This document shows, in pieces, positions 34,882 through 44,108 of a stretch of DNA of 64,000 nt. Each line of letters starts with the position of its first letter. Within the stretch, counting starts at the first letter, position 1. A model generated the notes under the pieces. It was not told the DNA's origin and made no database searches. It saw only the letters and a list, made by a program, of their open reading frames with translations. Position numbers and translations under genes: made by a program. The stretch is from Polaromonas sp. JS666 (lineage in GTDB: Bacteria > Pseudomonadota > Gammaproteobacteria > Burkholderiales > Burkholderiaceae_C), in assembly GCF_000013865.1 (NCBI RefSeq), contig NC_007948.1:4455001-4519000 (forward strand). Direction: 5' to 3'.

Positions 34882-35130
34882 GCTCACCCCCGTCTCGGCT
34901 CACTTTGTGTAGCCGGATCCCCCCTTGCAGGGGGCGACAGCTGCGGCCCGGCGGAGCCGGTTCCGCGCTGCCACTTGCTTGGGCCGGAATGCTTTGGCGC
35001 CGGTCAAATAGGTTCACCCCCTTCTCGGCTCACTTTGTGTAGCCGGATCCCCCCTTGCAGGGGGCGACTGCTGTGGCCCGGCATAGCCGGTTCCACGCCG
35101 TCACTTGGTCTGGGCGGCTGCGCTGGCGTC
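34871..35130. repeat. 130-bp tandem duplication of a GC-rich repeat
   Basis: Two copies with exact period 130 (the TCACCCCC start lies at 34884 and 35014). Each holds CTCGGCTCACTTTGTGTAG, a CCCCCCTTGCAGGGGG hairpin and GGCCCGGC..AGCCGGTTCC. The copies differ at about a dozen positions, so the duplication is not recent. A relative lies at 55277-55375. The first copy starts in the last codons of the lipoprotein gene. This covers most of the gene-free stretch 34882-35188. Confidence 0.8.
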
Positions 35131-35188
35131 ATGGCTCTTCGGCCGGAGACAATACCTCTGTTCGCCATTCCTTTTTCCGGAAAATGCC

Positions 35189-36514
35189 ATGCCCGACAAC
35201 TACCTGCCGCAGGTCAGAAGCCAGTACGAAGCCCTGCCCTACCCGCCGTGCAATCCGGAGGACGACCGCCAGCGGCTGGTGCTGACCTGGCTGGAAGACC
35301 TGCCGATGATCAATCACTACTGCTTTGCCGGAAAGCAGTCGTTTCGCAACGGTTTCAGGGCCCTGGTGGCGGGTGGCGGCACCGGGGACGCCACGATCTT
35401 CCTGGCCGAGCAGCTGCGCGCCACCGACGCACAGATCGTGCACCTGGACATGAGCGAGGCCAGCATCGCGCTGGCAAAGGAAAGGGCGCGCATTCGCGGC
35501 CTGAGCAACATCACCTGGGTGCACGACTCGCTGCTCAACCTGCCCCATCTGGGCCTGGCGCCCTTCGACTACATCAACTGCAGCGGCGTGCTGCACCACC
35601 TGGCCGACCCCGACCTGGGCTTCCGGGCCCTGCGCGCGGTGCTCAAACCCGAGGGGGCCATCGGCCTGATGGTGTACGCCACGGCGGGGCGCACCGGGGT
35701 CTACCAGATGCAGGCCCTGATGCGGCTCGTCAACGGCACGCAGGCTGACGACCAGCGCAAGATTGCCAATACCCGCGACCTGCTGGCCAGCCTGCCGCCC
35801 AGCAACTGGTTCAAGCGCAGCGAAGACCTGCACCACGACCACAAGGCCGGGGACGCCGGCATCTACGACCTGCTGCTGCATTCGCAGGACCGCTCGTACT
35901 CGGTGGGCGAACTGTTTGACTGGCTGGGGCACGACGCCGCAGGCACGGGAGGGCACGGCCTGCACCTCGAATTTACCGACGTGCAGCGCGGCCGTTCGCC
36001 CTACCTGCCGCACATGGTGCTGGGCAGCCAGCCACCGGCCATGGCCGGCGAACTGCGCAAGATGCCGCGCCGACGGCAGTATGAGATGGCCGAGCTGATG
36101 ATAGGCAACCTCATCACCCATTCGCTGTACGTCACGCGCGATGCCGGCTGTACCGCGCCTTACGGCAATGCCGAATACGTGCCTTTTTTCTTCCATGAGC
36201 CGCTGACCGGCGACATCGCGGCACAGGTCTTCAGCAGCAACCGCGGCCAGCCCTTCCTGCTCCGGCACCAGCACTCCGGCGTGTCGGTGATGGTCAACCC
36301 CGGCCGATATGGGCCGCAAATCCTTCGCCTGATTGACGGCCAGAGAACATTCGGCGAGATTTTTGATCAGTTTCGCGCCGACTGGCGCGGCCAGGCGGCC
36401 GCGCCGGACAACGCGGCGCTGTTTGCCGACTTTTCCGAATCATTTGACGTGCTGAACGCGCTGGACCGCCTGCTGCTGAAGCATCCGCAAGCCGACGCGG
36501 CTAAGGCGCCTTAG
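35189..36514 (+). CDS. SAM-dependent methyltransferase with C-terminal extension
   Basis: 441-residue class I methyltransferase. The SAM-binding motif I is LVAGGGTGDATIFLAEQL (59-76), motif II HLDMSEASIALAKERA, and motif III NCSGVLHHLADPDLGFRAL. Residues about 240-441 form an extra region, ending in a short PqqD-like element (ILRLIDGQRTFGEIFDQFRADW). The N-terminus SQYEALPYPPCNPEDD is shared with tetratricopeptide-linked methyltransferases of proteobacteria. An upstream in-frame start at 35105 lies in repeat DNA, so I chose 35189. The TAG stop is overlapped by the TTA duplication and first G of a MITE-like element. Substrate unknown. Confidence 0.87.
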   Translation: MPDNYLPQVRSQYEALPYPPCNPEDDRQRLVLTWLEDLPMINHYCFAGKQSFRNGFRALVAGGGTGDATIFLAEQLRATDAQIVHLDMSEASIALAKERARIRGLSNITWVHDSLLNLPHLGLAPFDYINCSGVLHHLADPDLGFRALRAVLKPEGAIGLMVYATAGRTGVYQMQALMRLVNGTQADDQRKIANTRDLLASLPPSNWFKRSEDLHHDHKAGDAGIYDLLLHSQDRSYSVGELFDWLGHDAAGTGGHGLHLEFTDVQRGRSPYLPHMVLGSQPPAMAGELRKMPRRRQYEMAELMIGNLITHSLYVTRDAGCTAPYGNAEYVPFFFHEPLTGDIAAQVFSSNRGQPFLLRHQHSGVSVMVNPGRYGPQILRLIDGQRTFGEIFDQFRADWRGQAAAPDNAALFADFSESFDVLNALDRLLLKHPQADAAKAP

Positions 36515-36672
36515 GGCTCGTTCGGGAATAGGTTGTGCATTTGACCGTCGGATTCGGGATGCGCTGCTAGGCGCGGTGAGCGCCGTGTGGCCAGGCCACA
36601 CAAGCGAGTCGCAACAACGCAGCGCGCCTGAAGCTGGCGAGCAAAATGTGCAAGTTATTCCCGAACGAGCCC
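36514..36672. mobile_element. MITE-like element, 159 bp, inserted in the methyltransferase stop codon
   Basis: Terminal inverted repeats are perfect for 17 bp (GGGCTCGTTCGGGAATA and its complement), then imperfect for another 15 bp. TTA is duplicated on both sides (36511-36513 and 36673-36675). An internal perfect palindrome GTGTGGCC-A-GGCCACAC lies at the centre. There is no coding capacity, so a transposase elsewhere would be needed. Confidence 0.75.
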
Positions 36673-36697
36673 TTAGCCTCGCGGCTCGTCCAGCCAC

Positions 36698-36997
36698 CTA
36701 TGCCGTCTGGGTGAAAAGATCCAGAGTCATCTGTGGCGTCTCGGGCGCCTGCAAATCGACCACGACCACGAGTTCTCCGCCGAAGCGGCCAATACCCAGC
36801 CCGCTCATCAGGCGGAGCTCCTCTTCGGGTGATGACATTCGCACAAAGCACAAGGCCTGCTGCTTGCCTGCCTGCGTGGCCGGCAGGATGTTGAGCTGGC
36901 TGACTGAACCGAATCTGGCGCACAGCTCACCCAGGGCGGACCGCAGTGCAGTCATGTCGGGGCAACGCCCCAGTTGGTCGAGTTCCTCGGTCGTCAT
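36698..36997 (-). CDS. Small RRM-like protein
   Basis: 99-residue protein with betaalphabetabetaalphabeta order of an RNA-recognition motif: ALRSALGELCARFGSVSQLNIL as helix 1 and strand 2, GKQQALCFVRM as an RNP1-like strand 3, SSPEEELRLMSGLG as helix 2, and GELVVVVDLQ as strand 4. The aromatic residues of canonical RNP motifs are only partly kept. An in-frame start further upstream (37168) exists; I chose 36997 (MTTEELDQLGRC), which has GGGGG about 10 nt ahead. It is divergent from the GGDEF-EAL gene and separated from the MITE by 23 bp. Function unknown. Confidence 0.55.
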   Translation of the reverse strand: MTTEELDQLGRCPDMTALRSALGELCARFGSVSQLNILPATQAGKQQALCFVRMSSPEEELRLMSGLGIGRFGGELVVVVDLQAPETPQMTLDLFTQTA

Positions 36998-37114
36998 CAG
37001 CCATTTACCCCCTGTATGTACATTCAGCATCGCGGGTGGCAGACAGGCGTTTGATGAGGCAAATGCGAACTGCACTGTAGGACAAGGTCGCCGTCCGGTA
37101 AAAAACAGAACGTT

Positions 37115-39796
37115 TTGCAACGCTTTGCCGTGAACGCTTGCAAATCTGGCCCAAAAAAAGCGGCGCAATACGCCACGATTCCGGCTTGTGCCAAAAAACA
37201 GGGTTTGTCCGTGTCTGTTTCACTTTCCGTTATTGATTCAGCCGCCCAGCGGCCAGCCGCCTCGCTGCACCATGAGGCTTCAGTCCCTCCCTCGCATCCA
37301 TTCCTTCGGGAAACCGACCGGCTCACCCGGCTGGCCGCCCGGTCGTGCGGCGTATCCATTGCCATGGTGGTGGTGCTGGAAGATGGCCAGGCGGTTTTCA
37401 GTGCCGGCACCGGCTTTGCGGCGCCAGCGCGCGAGGGGCTGGTGACGCTTTGTGCCGCCACGCTGGACACACCGCTGTGCGCCCCGACGCTGCCAGCCCC
37501 CTACGCGCCGGGCATCCGCTTTTACCGCGGTTTCCAGATGGTCGGGGAAGACGGTGCGCTGCTGGGCCTGCTGGCGGTGATGGACACACTGCCCCGAAGC
37601 CTGAGCCGCGAGCAGGAAGAAGGCCTGCAAACGCTGGCCAGGCTGCTCGCGGGGCAACTGGAGTTGCGCCAGCAGCGGCACGCGCTGGATGCCCAGCGCC
37701 AGCACCTCGGTACGACCATGCGGCAGACCCAGGAAGACGCACACCGGCTGGCAACGCGGCTGAGCATCACGCTGGAAAACATCTCGGAAGGCTTTTACAC
37801 GCTCGATCCCGAATGGCGATTTACCTACCTCAGCCGCGAAGGCGAACGGCTGCTGGGCAGGCCCGGTACGGAGTTGCTCGGGAAAAGCATCTGGAAGGAA
37901 TTTCCCGGCATCATCAATACCGCCTTCGGGGAACAGATAGGGGCCGCGGTCGCGGGCAACCAGCAGGCGGAGCTTGAGGCCCACTTTGCGCCGATGGACA
38001 GGTGGTTTGAAGTCCGCGCCTACCCGTATCCGGACGGCGTGGCGATCTACTTTCGGGATGTCAGCGAACGGCGCAAGGCCCGCGAGCAGCTCATGCTGCT
38101 GGAAACCAGCATCTCGCACCTGAACGACATCGTGCTCATCACCGAGGCCGTGCACACCGGCAAACCCGGCCTGCGCATCATCTTCGCCAACAATGCCTTC
38201 GAACGGCACACCGGCTATGGCCGCAACGAGGCGCTGGACCAATCACCCCGGCTGCTGTGCGGACCGTTGACGCAGCGCAGCGAGCTGGACCGCATCAACA
38301 AGGCTTTCCTGCGCGGAGAGCCCGTGCAGGCCGAGCTCATCACGTACCGCAAGGACGGCAAGCACTTCTGGATGGAAGTCGACATCGTGCCGGTGGCCGA
38401 TGATGCAGGCGTCTTTTTCACCCACTGGGTGGCCGTGGGACGGGACATCACGCGGCGCAAGGTGGCCGAGAGCGAAATCATGCACCTGGCCTTCTACGAT
38501 CCGCTGACCCAGCTGCCCAACCGCCAGCTGCTCATGGACCGCCTGCAGCAGGCATTGGCCCACCCCCCGCAACTGCCGCGCGAGGGGGCCCTGATGTTCA
38601 TCGACATGGACAACTTCAAGACCCTCAACGACACCCTGGGCCACCATAAGGGCGATCTGCTGCTGCAGCAGGTGGCCGAGCGCCTGACGGGGTGCGTGCG
38701 CACCGCCGACACCGTGGCGCGCCTGGGCGGGGACGAGTTTGTGGTGATGCTGGAGAACCTCGGCCACGACCCCCGGGAGGCTGGCGCGAGGGCCCGCGCG
38801 GTGGGTGAGCAGATTCTTGCGGCGCTCAGCGAGCCCTACCTCCTGGCAGGCTACCAGCACTACAGCACCTGCAGCATCGGCGTGACCTCCTTCAACCAGA
38901 ACCACGACAGCATTGGGGACCTGCTGAAACAGGCGGACCTGGCCATGTACCAGGCCAAGACCGCCGGACGCAACACCCTCTGCTTTTTTGACCCGGTGAT
39001 GCAGGCGGCGGTGTCGGCCAGCGCAGCGCTGCAGTCGGACCTGCGCCAGGGCCTGCGCGAAAAACAGTTTCTCCTGTATTACCAGCCACAGGTCGGGCGC
39101 GATGGCCGCATGATGGGCGCGGAAGCCCTGCTGCGCTGGAACCACCCGGTGCGCGGCATGGTACCGCCTGCAGATTTCATCCCTGTAGCGGAAGAGTCGG
39201 GGCTGATCCTGCCGCTGGGCCAATGGGTGCTGGAAACCGCCTGCCGCCAGCTGGGCGCCTGGGCTCAACGACCTGAAACGGCGGCACTGAGCATTTCAGT
39301 CAACGTGAGTGTGCGGCAGTTCCGCCACCCGGAATTCGTCGACCTCGTCATGGCCGCCCTGAACGACACGAAAGTCAGCCCGCACAAGCTCAAGCTGGAG
39401 CTGACCGAAAGCCTGCTGGCCGATGACATGGAGATCACCATCGGCAAAATGGCCAAACTCAAGGCCATGGGGGTGACCCTGTCGATCGACGATTTCGGCA
39501 TGGGGTATTCCTCGCTCTCCTGCCTCAAGCGCCTGCCGCTGGACCAGCTGAAAATCGACAAATCCTTTGTGGCCGACATACTGCGCGACCCGAACGATGC
39601 GGCGATTGCCCGCACCATCATCGGCCTGGCGCAAAGCCTGGGGCTGGGCGTCGTGGCCGAGGGTGTCGAGACCGAAGCGCAGCGCGAGTTTCTGTACCGC
39701 CAGGGCTGCGAGAGCTACCAAGGCTACCTGTTCTGCAAGCCGCTGCCGATCGAGGCACTGGAAGCATTCATGAAAAACCCGGCGCCTGGCGGCTGA
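37115..39796 (+). CDS. GAF-PAS-PAS-GGDEF-EAL cyclic-di-GMP protein
   Basis: 893-residue signalling protein. GAF-like domain about 65-185, PAS 1 about 215-320 (ISEGFYTLDPEWRFTYLS), PAS 2 about 330-450 (FANNAFERHTGYGRNEAL, then WVAVGRDITRRK), GGDEF domain about 455-625, EAL domain about 640-885. The active site GGDEF is intact (538-542), and the product-inhibition site RTAD (529-532) lies exactly five residues before it. The EAL domain keeps E670-A-L, DDFGMGYSS and QLKIDKSFV, so both cyclase and phosphodiesterase activity are possible. There is no membrane segment. PAS 2 is closely similar to the fourth PAS domain of the kinase at 51790. It is divergent from the RRM-like gene. Confidence 0.93.
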   Translation: MQRFAVNACKSGPKKAAQYATIPACAKKQGLSVSVSLSVIDSAAQRPAASLHHEASVPPSHPFLRETDRLTRLAARSCGVSIAMVVVLEDGQAVFSAGTGFAAPAREGLVTLCAATLDTPLCAPTLPAPYAPGIRFYRGFQMVGEDGALLGLLAVMDTLPRSLSREQEEGLQTLARLLAGQLELRQQRHALDAQRQHLGTTMRQTQEDAHRLATRLSITLENISEGFYTLDPEWRFTYLSREGERLLGRPGTELLGKSIWKEFPGIINTAFGEQIGAAVAGNQQAELEAHFAPMDRWFEVRAYPYPDGVAIYFRDVSERRKAREQLMLLETSISHLNDIVLITEAVHTGKPGLRIIFANNAFERHTGYGRNEALDQSPRLLCGPLTQRSELDRINKAFLRGEPVQAELITYRKDGKHFWMEVDIVPVADDAGVFFTHWVAVGRDITRRKVAESEIMHLAFYDPLTQLPNRQLLMDRLQQALAHPPQLPREGALMFIDMDNFKTLNDTLGHHKGDLLLQQVAERLTGCVRTADTVARLGGDEFVVMLENLGHDPREAGARARAVGEQILAALSEPYLLAGYQHYSTCSIGVTSFNQNHDSIGDLLKQADLAMYQAKTAGRNTLCFFDPVMQAAVSASAALQSDLRQGLREKQFLLYYQPQVGRDGRMMGAEALLRWNHPVRGMVPPADFIPVAEESGLILPLGQWVLETACRQLGAWAQRPETAALSISVNVSVRQFRHPEFVDLVMAALNDTKVSPHKLKLELTESLLADDMEITIGKMAKLKAMGVTLSIDDFGMGYSSLSCLKRLPLDQLKIDKSFVADILRDPNDAAIARTIIGLAQSLGLGVVAEGVETEAQREFLYRQGCESYQGYLFCKPLPIEALEAFMKNPAPGG

Positions 39797-39870
39797 ACCG
39801 GCGGGCGAGCCCCCGCCCGTTCACGCGACCTCTGAAAGAGAAAGAGGCCAGGCGTGAAAAGTCAAGAGAG

Positions 39871-40257
39871 TCAAGAGAGTCCAGAGCTTGTTTCTGGAGC
39901 GGCTTTGGCAGCCTTGCCGTGCTCCAGCAAAAAGACCACCTCCCTGACGATGCCGAACATCACCGCCCGGTCCCGATTGGGGTGGTCGGCAAAGTGAACC
40001 ACGGTGGAGCCCATGGTGGCAAAGCTGGTCTCCGGCTGCCCCGACTCCTTGCCATACACCACCGTGATGCCGAAGCGGGTCATCAGCGACCCGCAGGCGC
40101 CCCAGTCGCGCGTCCACTGCGGCAAGGCCTGGGCGTTGTCCCAGAGCGTGCCCGCGCTTTCATAGCACTCCTCGATGTGCTGGTGGCCCAGCAACTGCGC
40201 GAGGTGCCGCTCCTTGGCAATGCAGCTGCGAAAGTACTCCTGGTCGTTCATGCGCAT
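39871..40257 (-). CDS. Small hypothetical protein, possibly DUF2591-like
   Basis: 128-residue soluble protein preceded by AAGGA seven nt before the ATG. The central part (QWTRDWGACGSLMTRFGITVVYGKESGQ, then FADHPNRDRAVMFGIVREVVFLLE) has the order of DUF2591 proteins, a family first noted in phage NinX: a Trp-x-x-Gly-Pro/Ser-Leu stretch, then a C-terminal Arg-Ala-hydrophobic helix. The match is weak. No phage genes are near. It converges on the GGDEF-EAL gene. A second ATG two codons later is equally possible. Confidence 0.55.
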   Translation of the reverse strand: MRMNDQEYFRSCIAKERHLAQLLGHQHIEECYESAGTLWDNAQALPQWTRDWGACGSLMTRFGITVVYGKESGQPETSFATMGSTVVHFADHPNRDRAVMFGIVREVVFLLEHGKAAKAAPETSSGLS

Positions 40258-40403
40258 GGCGAAGTCCTTCTTCGAGTCAGACGAAAAGTCATACGAAAGC
40301 TCACGGCACCATGGTAAAGCTGAATCGCGGCGCTGGATAGACGACGCCTGCCCCCCATGCTGCCTGCCGCACCGCCCCTGCCGACACCTGAGACAATCTG
40401 CTC

Positions 40404-41513
40404 ATGTTTGCACCACTTCAAAACGACACCTTTCTGCGTGCCTGCCTGCGCCAGGCCACCGACTACACGCCCGTCTGGCTGATGCGCCAGGCCGGCCGCT
40501 ATTTGCCCGAATACCGCGCCACTCGCGCCCGTGCCGGCAGTTTCATGGGGCTGGCCACCAACACCGATTACGCCACCGAGGTCACGCTGCAGCCGCTGGA
40601 GCGTTACCCGCTGGACGCCGCCATCCTGTTTTCCGACATCCTGACCGTGCCCGATGCCATGGGGCTGGGCCTGTCATTTGCGCTCGGCGAAGGCCCGCGC
40701 TTTGCCACCCCCGTGCGCGACGAGGCGGCGGTAGCCCGGCTGGAGGTGCCTGACATGGGCAAGCTGCGCTATGTGTTCGACGCCGTCACCTCGATCCGCA
40801 AGGCCCTCAACGGCCGGGTGCCGCTGATCGGGTTTTCCGGCAGCCCCTGGACGCTGGCCTGCTACATGGTCGAGGGAGCGGGCTCGGACGACTACCGGCT
40901 CGTCAAGACCATGCTGTACCAGCGCCCCGACCTGATGCACAAAATGCTGGCCGTCAACGCCGATGCGGTGGCCGCCTACCTGAACGCGCAGATTGAGGCC
41001 GGCGCCCAGGCCGTGATGATTTTTGACAGCTGGGGCGGCGTGCTGGCCGACGCGGCCTTCCAGACCTTCAGCCTGGCCTACACCGCGCGCGTGCTGGGCC
41101 AGCTCAAGCGCGAGCACGATGGCGTGAAGATTCCCCGCCTGGTCTTCACCAAAGGCGGCGGGCAGTGGCTGCAAGCCATGGCGGCCCTCGACTGCGAGGT
41201 GCTGGGCCTAGACTGGACCGTCAACCTCGCCCAGGCCCGCGCGCGGGTCGGCGAGAACGGGCCCCATGCCAAGGCCCTGCAAGGCAACCTGGACCCGAAC
41301 GTGCTGTTTGCCAGCCCGGCCCAAATCGAAACCGAAGTGGCTGCCGTGCTGGACAGCTTTGGTCGACCCCATCTGGATAGCAGCCAGCCCGGACCGACCC
41401 ATATTTTCAACCTCGGCCACGGCATCAGCCAGCACACGCCACCGGAAAGCGTCGAAGTGCTGGTCAACGCAGTGCACACTCACTCTCGCAGCATGCGCGC
41501 CGTCCGGACTTGA
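40404..41513 (+). CDS. hemE: Uroporphyrinogen decarboxylase
   Basis: 369-residue cytosolic enzyme of heme biosynthesis that removes four acetate carboxyl groups from uroporphyrinogen III to give coproporphyrinogen III. The family signature [19 protein letters not shown] lies at residues 23-41 with the two substrate-binding Arg, the second signature is [16 protein letters not shown], and the catalytic Asp lies in [17 protein letters not shown]. Length is normal. It is followed by a 375-bp gap that holds a GCTAT..ATAGC palindrome and a DnaA box, then priA. Confidence 0.97.
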   Translation: MFAPLQNDTFLRACLRQATDYTPVWLMRQAGRYLPEYRATRARAGSFMGLATNTDYATEVTLQPLERYPLDAAILFSDILTVPDAMGLGLSFALGEGPRFATPVRDEAAVARLEVPDMGKLRYVFDAVTSIRKALNGRVPLIGFSGSPWTLACYMVEGAGSDDYRLVKTMLYQRPDLMHKMLAVNADAVAAYLNAQIEAGAQAVMIFDSWGGVLADAAFQTFSLAYTARVLGQLKREHDGVKIPRLVFTKGGGQWLQAMAALDCEVLGLDWTVNLAQARARVGENGPHAKALQGNLDPNVLFASPAQIETEVAAVLDSFGRPHLDSSQPGPTHIFNLGHGISQHTPPESVEVLVNAVHTHSRSMRAVRT

Positions 41514-41653
41514 TGCCGTCTGCCGAGGCCAGGAAACACCTGATTGAGCCGTCATTTCACCCATGACTAGCACAAAATCAGCGCCTCGCGCTCGGACTTA
41601 TGCACAAAATCCGTGCTGCTGCGCCGCAACATACGCACCCCCGCCCCCACCCC

Positions 41654-41670
41654 GCTATCAAACCCATAGC
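41654..41670. repeat. Short GCTAT..ATAGC palindrome
   Basis: GCTATCAAACCCATAGC in the hemE-priA gap; same type as 29320-29336 and 34068-34084. Confidence 0.55.
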
Positions 41671-41732
41671 GCAGCTAAGTTGTTGATTTGTATAGAAATT
41701 TCAAATTGCTTTTTTTCCGGGCATTTTAAGAA

Positions 41733-41793
41733 AAGCCTTGATTTACAAGGCCTCGCGCCGCTCGGGAAGAAACTATCAACAAAGTTATCCACA
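41733..41793 (+). promoter_or_regulatory. AT-rich leader of priA with a consensus DnaA box
   Basis: TTATCCACA at 41785-41793 is the consensus DnaA box. It lies about 95 bp before the priA ATG in an AT-rich stretch (41690-41760), which also holds a GCCTTG-ATTTA-CAAGGC stem at 41733-41749. The remainder of 41514-41888 shows no gene. A single box is not an origin; regulation of priA by DnaA is possible. Confidence 0.45.
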
Positions 41794-41888
41794 GAAAATC
41801 TGGAAATCTGGAAAGCAGTGGTAAATCAAGCACTTAGCGCGTTAACTGGAAGTGCTTTTGAAGACATCCTCGCATCTGGTTGTCCCGC

Positions 41889-44108
41889 ATGACTTACTGG
41901 ATCGAGGTGGTCGTGGCCACGCCGGCCCACAGTGCTGTCGCCGGACCGCTGACTTATCGAAGTGAGTTCCCACTGTTCCCGGGCGCGCTGGTGCGTGTTC
42001 CCCTGGGCAAGCGGGAAGTGCTGGGCGTGGTGTGGAACCTGCTGCCGGACAGCGGTGGCCTGCCGGAAAAGCAGATCCGTTCCATTGCCGGCGCCCTCGA
42101 TGGGCTGGCCCCCCTGGCCACGACCTGGCGAAAACTGGTCGCATTCACGGCTGGCTACTACCAGCGCTCGCTGGGCGAAGTGGCGTTGGCCGCCCTGCCG
42201 CCGCAACTGCGCGAACTCAGCGCCGTGCAGCTGGCGCGCCGGCTCAAGCGCCCCGTGCTGGACACCAGTTGCGCCCCGGGCACTGCTGATTTAATAGCAC
42301 TCACCCCACAACAGACGAAAGCACTGGCCGAATTTGATGGCGATGCTGATGCCCGGCCGGCCCTGCTGTTTGGCGCCACCGGCAGCGGCAAAACCGAAGT
42401 CTACCTGCGGGCGGCGGCCCGCGTGCTGGAGCAGGACCCGGACGCCCAGGTGCTGGTCATGGTGCCCGAAATCAACCTCACGCCGCAGTTGCAGGCCCGG
42501 TTTGAGGCGCGCTTTGCCCACCTGGGCAAGGAGCGGGTCGTGCCCATGCACAGCGGGCTCACGCCGGCCCAGCGACTCAAAGGCTGGCTGGCGGCCCACA
42601 CAGGGCAGGCCCGGCTGGTGCTGGGCACCCGCATGGCGGTGCTGGCCTCTCTGCCCAACTTGCGCCTGCTGGTCGTCGATGAAGAGCATGACCCGAGCTA
42701 CAAGCAGCAGGAAGGTGCGCGCTACTCGGCACGCGACCTGGCGGTTTACCGCGCCAAGCTCGAAACCGCCGAAGCCAGACATGCGCACGGCCCCTGCCGC
42801 GTGCTGCTGGGTTCGGCCACGCCCTCGCTGGAAAGCTGGCAGGCCACCCTGACCGGCCGCTACCAGCGCCTGACCATGACCGAACGCATTGGTGTTCCAT
42901 CATCGATAGGCATGGAAGCGCTGCAATTTTCCGACGGGCCGCCCCTAGGAAAATTAGCCCCCCCGGGGGGCAGCGAGCTACGCGCAGCGAGCGAGCGTGG
43001 GGGCCTACCGTTAGTGCGCCGGGTGGACATGAACCACCAGCCCAAACACTGCATCATTGCCCCGCCCCTGGTTGAAGCGATTGCCCAGCGGGTGGCGCGC
43101 GGCGAGCAATCGCTGATTTTCCTGAACCGGCGCGGCTATGCGCCGGTACTGGCCTGCCACGATTGCGGCTGGAAAAGCGAATGCCCGCACTGCAGTGCCT
43201 ACCGGGTGTTTCACAAGATAGACCGCACCCTGCGCTGCCACCACTGCGGTTTCACGGAGCGGGTGCCGCGAGCCTGCCCGGACTGCGGCAACATCGACAT
43301 CGCGCCCGTGGGGCGCGGCACCGAACGGCTGGAAGAGCACCTCGCCGAGCTGCTGGCCCATGTGCAGCGGCCCGATGACGGCGGAGTGCCGGGGCCGGTC
43401 AGGATTGCCCGCATCGATGCCGACAGCACGCGGCTCAAGGGCGCCCTCGAATCGCAACTGGCCAGCGTCCATGCCCGCGAGGTCGATGTCCTGGTCGGCA
43501 CGCAAATGATTGCCAAGGGCCATGACTTCCGGCACATCACGCTGGTGGCGGCCATCAACCCCGACGGCGCGCTGTTCTCCAGCGACTTCCGTGCGCCCGA
43601 ACGCCTGTTCAGCCTGTTGATGCAGGCCGGCGGCCGGGCCGGCCGCGATGCCCGGCACAGCGAGGCCAGCGAGATGTGGGTGCAGACTTTCCACCCGGAC
43701 CATCCGCTGTTCGAAGCGCTGAAAAAGCACGACTACCCGGCCTTTGCCGCCCGGCAGCTGGCCGAGCGGGAAGCCGCCGGCATGGCGCCCTTCGGCTTTT
43801 CAGCGCTGGTGCGCGCCGAGGCCCGCGCGCAGGAGGTGGCGCAGGGCTTCCTCAACGCCGCCGCCGCATCGGCAAAAGCGCAGCAGGTCACCGGCCACGA
43901 CCAGGTGGCGGCCTACCCGGCCGTACCGATGACGATCCAGCGCGTGGCCAACATCGAGCGCGCACAAATGCTGGTGGAAAGCCCGTCACGCGCAGCCCTG
44001 CAGCGCTTCCTGGCCGCGTGGCAGCCGGTGCTGTTTGAAACCCGCCAGCACAGCGATTTCAAAAGCCTGATCCGCTGGGCGGTGGATGTGGACCCGATTG
44101 CGATTTAA
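41889..44108 (+). CDS. priA: Primosomal protein N' (PriA helicase) with repeat-derived insertion
   Basis: 739-residue replication restart helicase. N-terminal 3'-DNA-binding domain (YWIEVVVATPAH, then GALVRVPLGKREVLGVVWN); Walker A GATGSGKT (162-169); Walker B with DEEH (264-267); a Zn-binding module with eight Cys (CHDCGWKSECPHC, then CHHCGFTERVPRACPDCG); helicase motif VLVGTQMIAKGHDFRHITLV. It reloads the replisome at stalled forks. Residues about 350-373 are encoded by a 69-bp GC-rich repeat read in frame, between the RIGVPSSIGMEAL and RRVDMNHQPK segments. A TTG nine bases upstream is possible but ATG 41889 gives the family start. A GGCCGGT-T-ACCGGCC hairpin follows the stop (44110-44124). 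Confidence 0.95.
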   Translation: MTYWIEVVVATPAHSAVAGPLTYRSEFPLFPGALVRVPLGKREVLGVVWNLLPDSGGLPEKQIRSIAGALDGLAPLATTWRKLVAFTAGYYQRSLGEVALAALPPQLRELSAVQLARRLKRPVLDTSCAPGTADLIALTPQQTKALAEFDGDADARPALLFGATGSGKTEVYLRAAARVLEQDPDAQVLVMVPEINLTPQLQARFEARFAHLGKERVVPMHSGLTPAQRLKGWLAAHTGQARLVLGTRMAVLASLPNLRLLVVDEEHDPSYKQQEGARYSARDLAVYRAKLETAEARHAHGPCRVLLGSATPSLESWQATLTGRYQRLTMTERIGVPSSIGMEALQFSDGPPLGKLAPPGGSELRAASERGGLPLVRRVDMNHQPKHCIIAPPLVEAIAQRVARGEQSLIFLNRRGYAPVLACHDCGWKSECPHCSAYRVFHKIDRTLRCHHCGFTERVPRACPDCGNIDIAPVGRGTERLEEHLAELLAHVQRPDDGGVPGPVRIARIDADSTRLKGALESQLASVHAREVDVLVGTQMIAKGHDFRHITLVAAINPDGALFSSDFRAPERLFSLLMQAGGRAGRDARHSEASEMWVQTFHPDHPLFEALKKHDYPAFAARQLAEREAAGMAPFGFSALVRAEARAQEVAQGFLNAAAASAKAQQVTGHDQVAAYPAVPMTIQRVANIERAQMLVESPSRAALQRFLAAWQPVLFETRQHSDFKSLIRWAVDVDPIAI
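42936..43004 (+). repeat. GC-rich interspersed repeat inside priA
   Basis: GGGCCGCCCCTAGG at the left, the CCCCCCCGGGGGGCAGCG core, CTACGCGCAGCGAG, and AGCGTGGGGGC at the right: 69 bp, exactly 23 codons with no stop. Orientation is the same as in sufS. No target duplication is evident. Confidence 0.8.
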
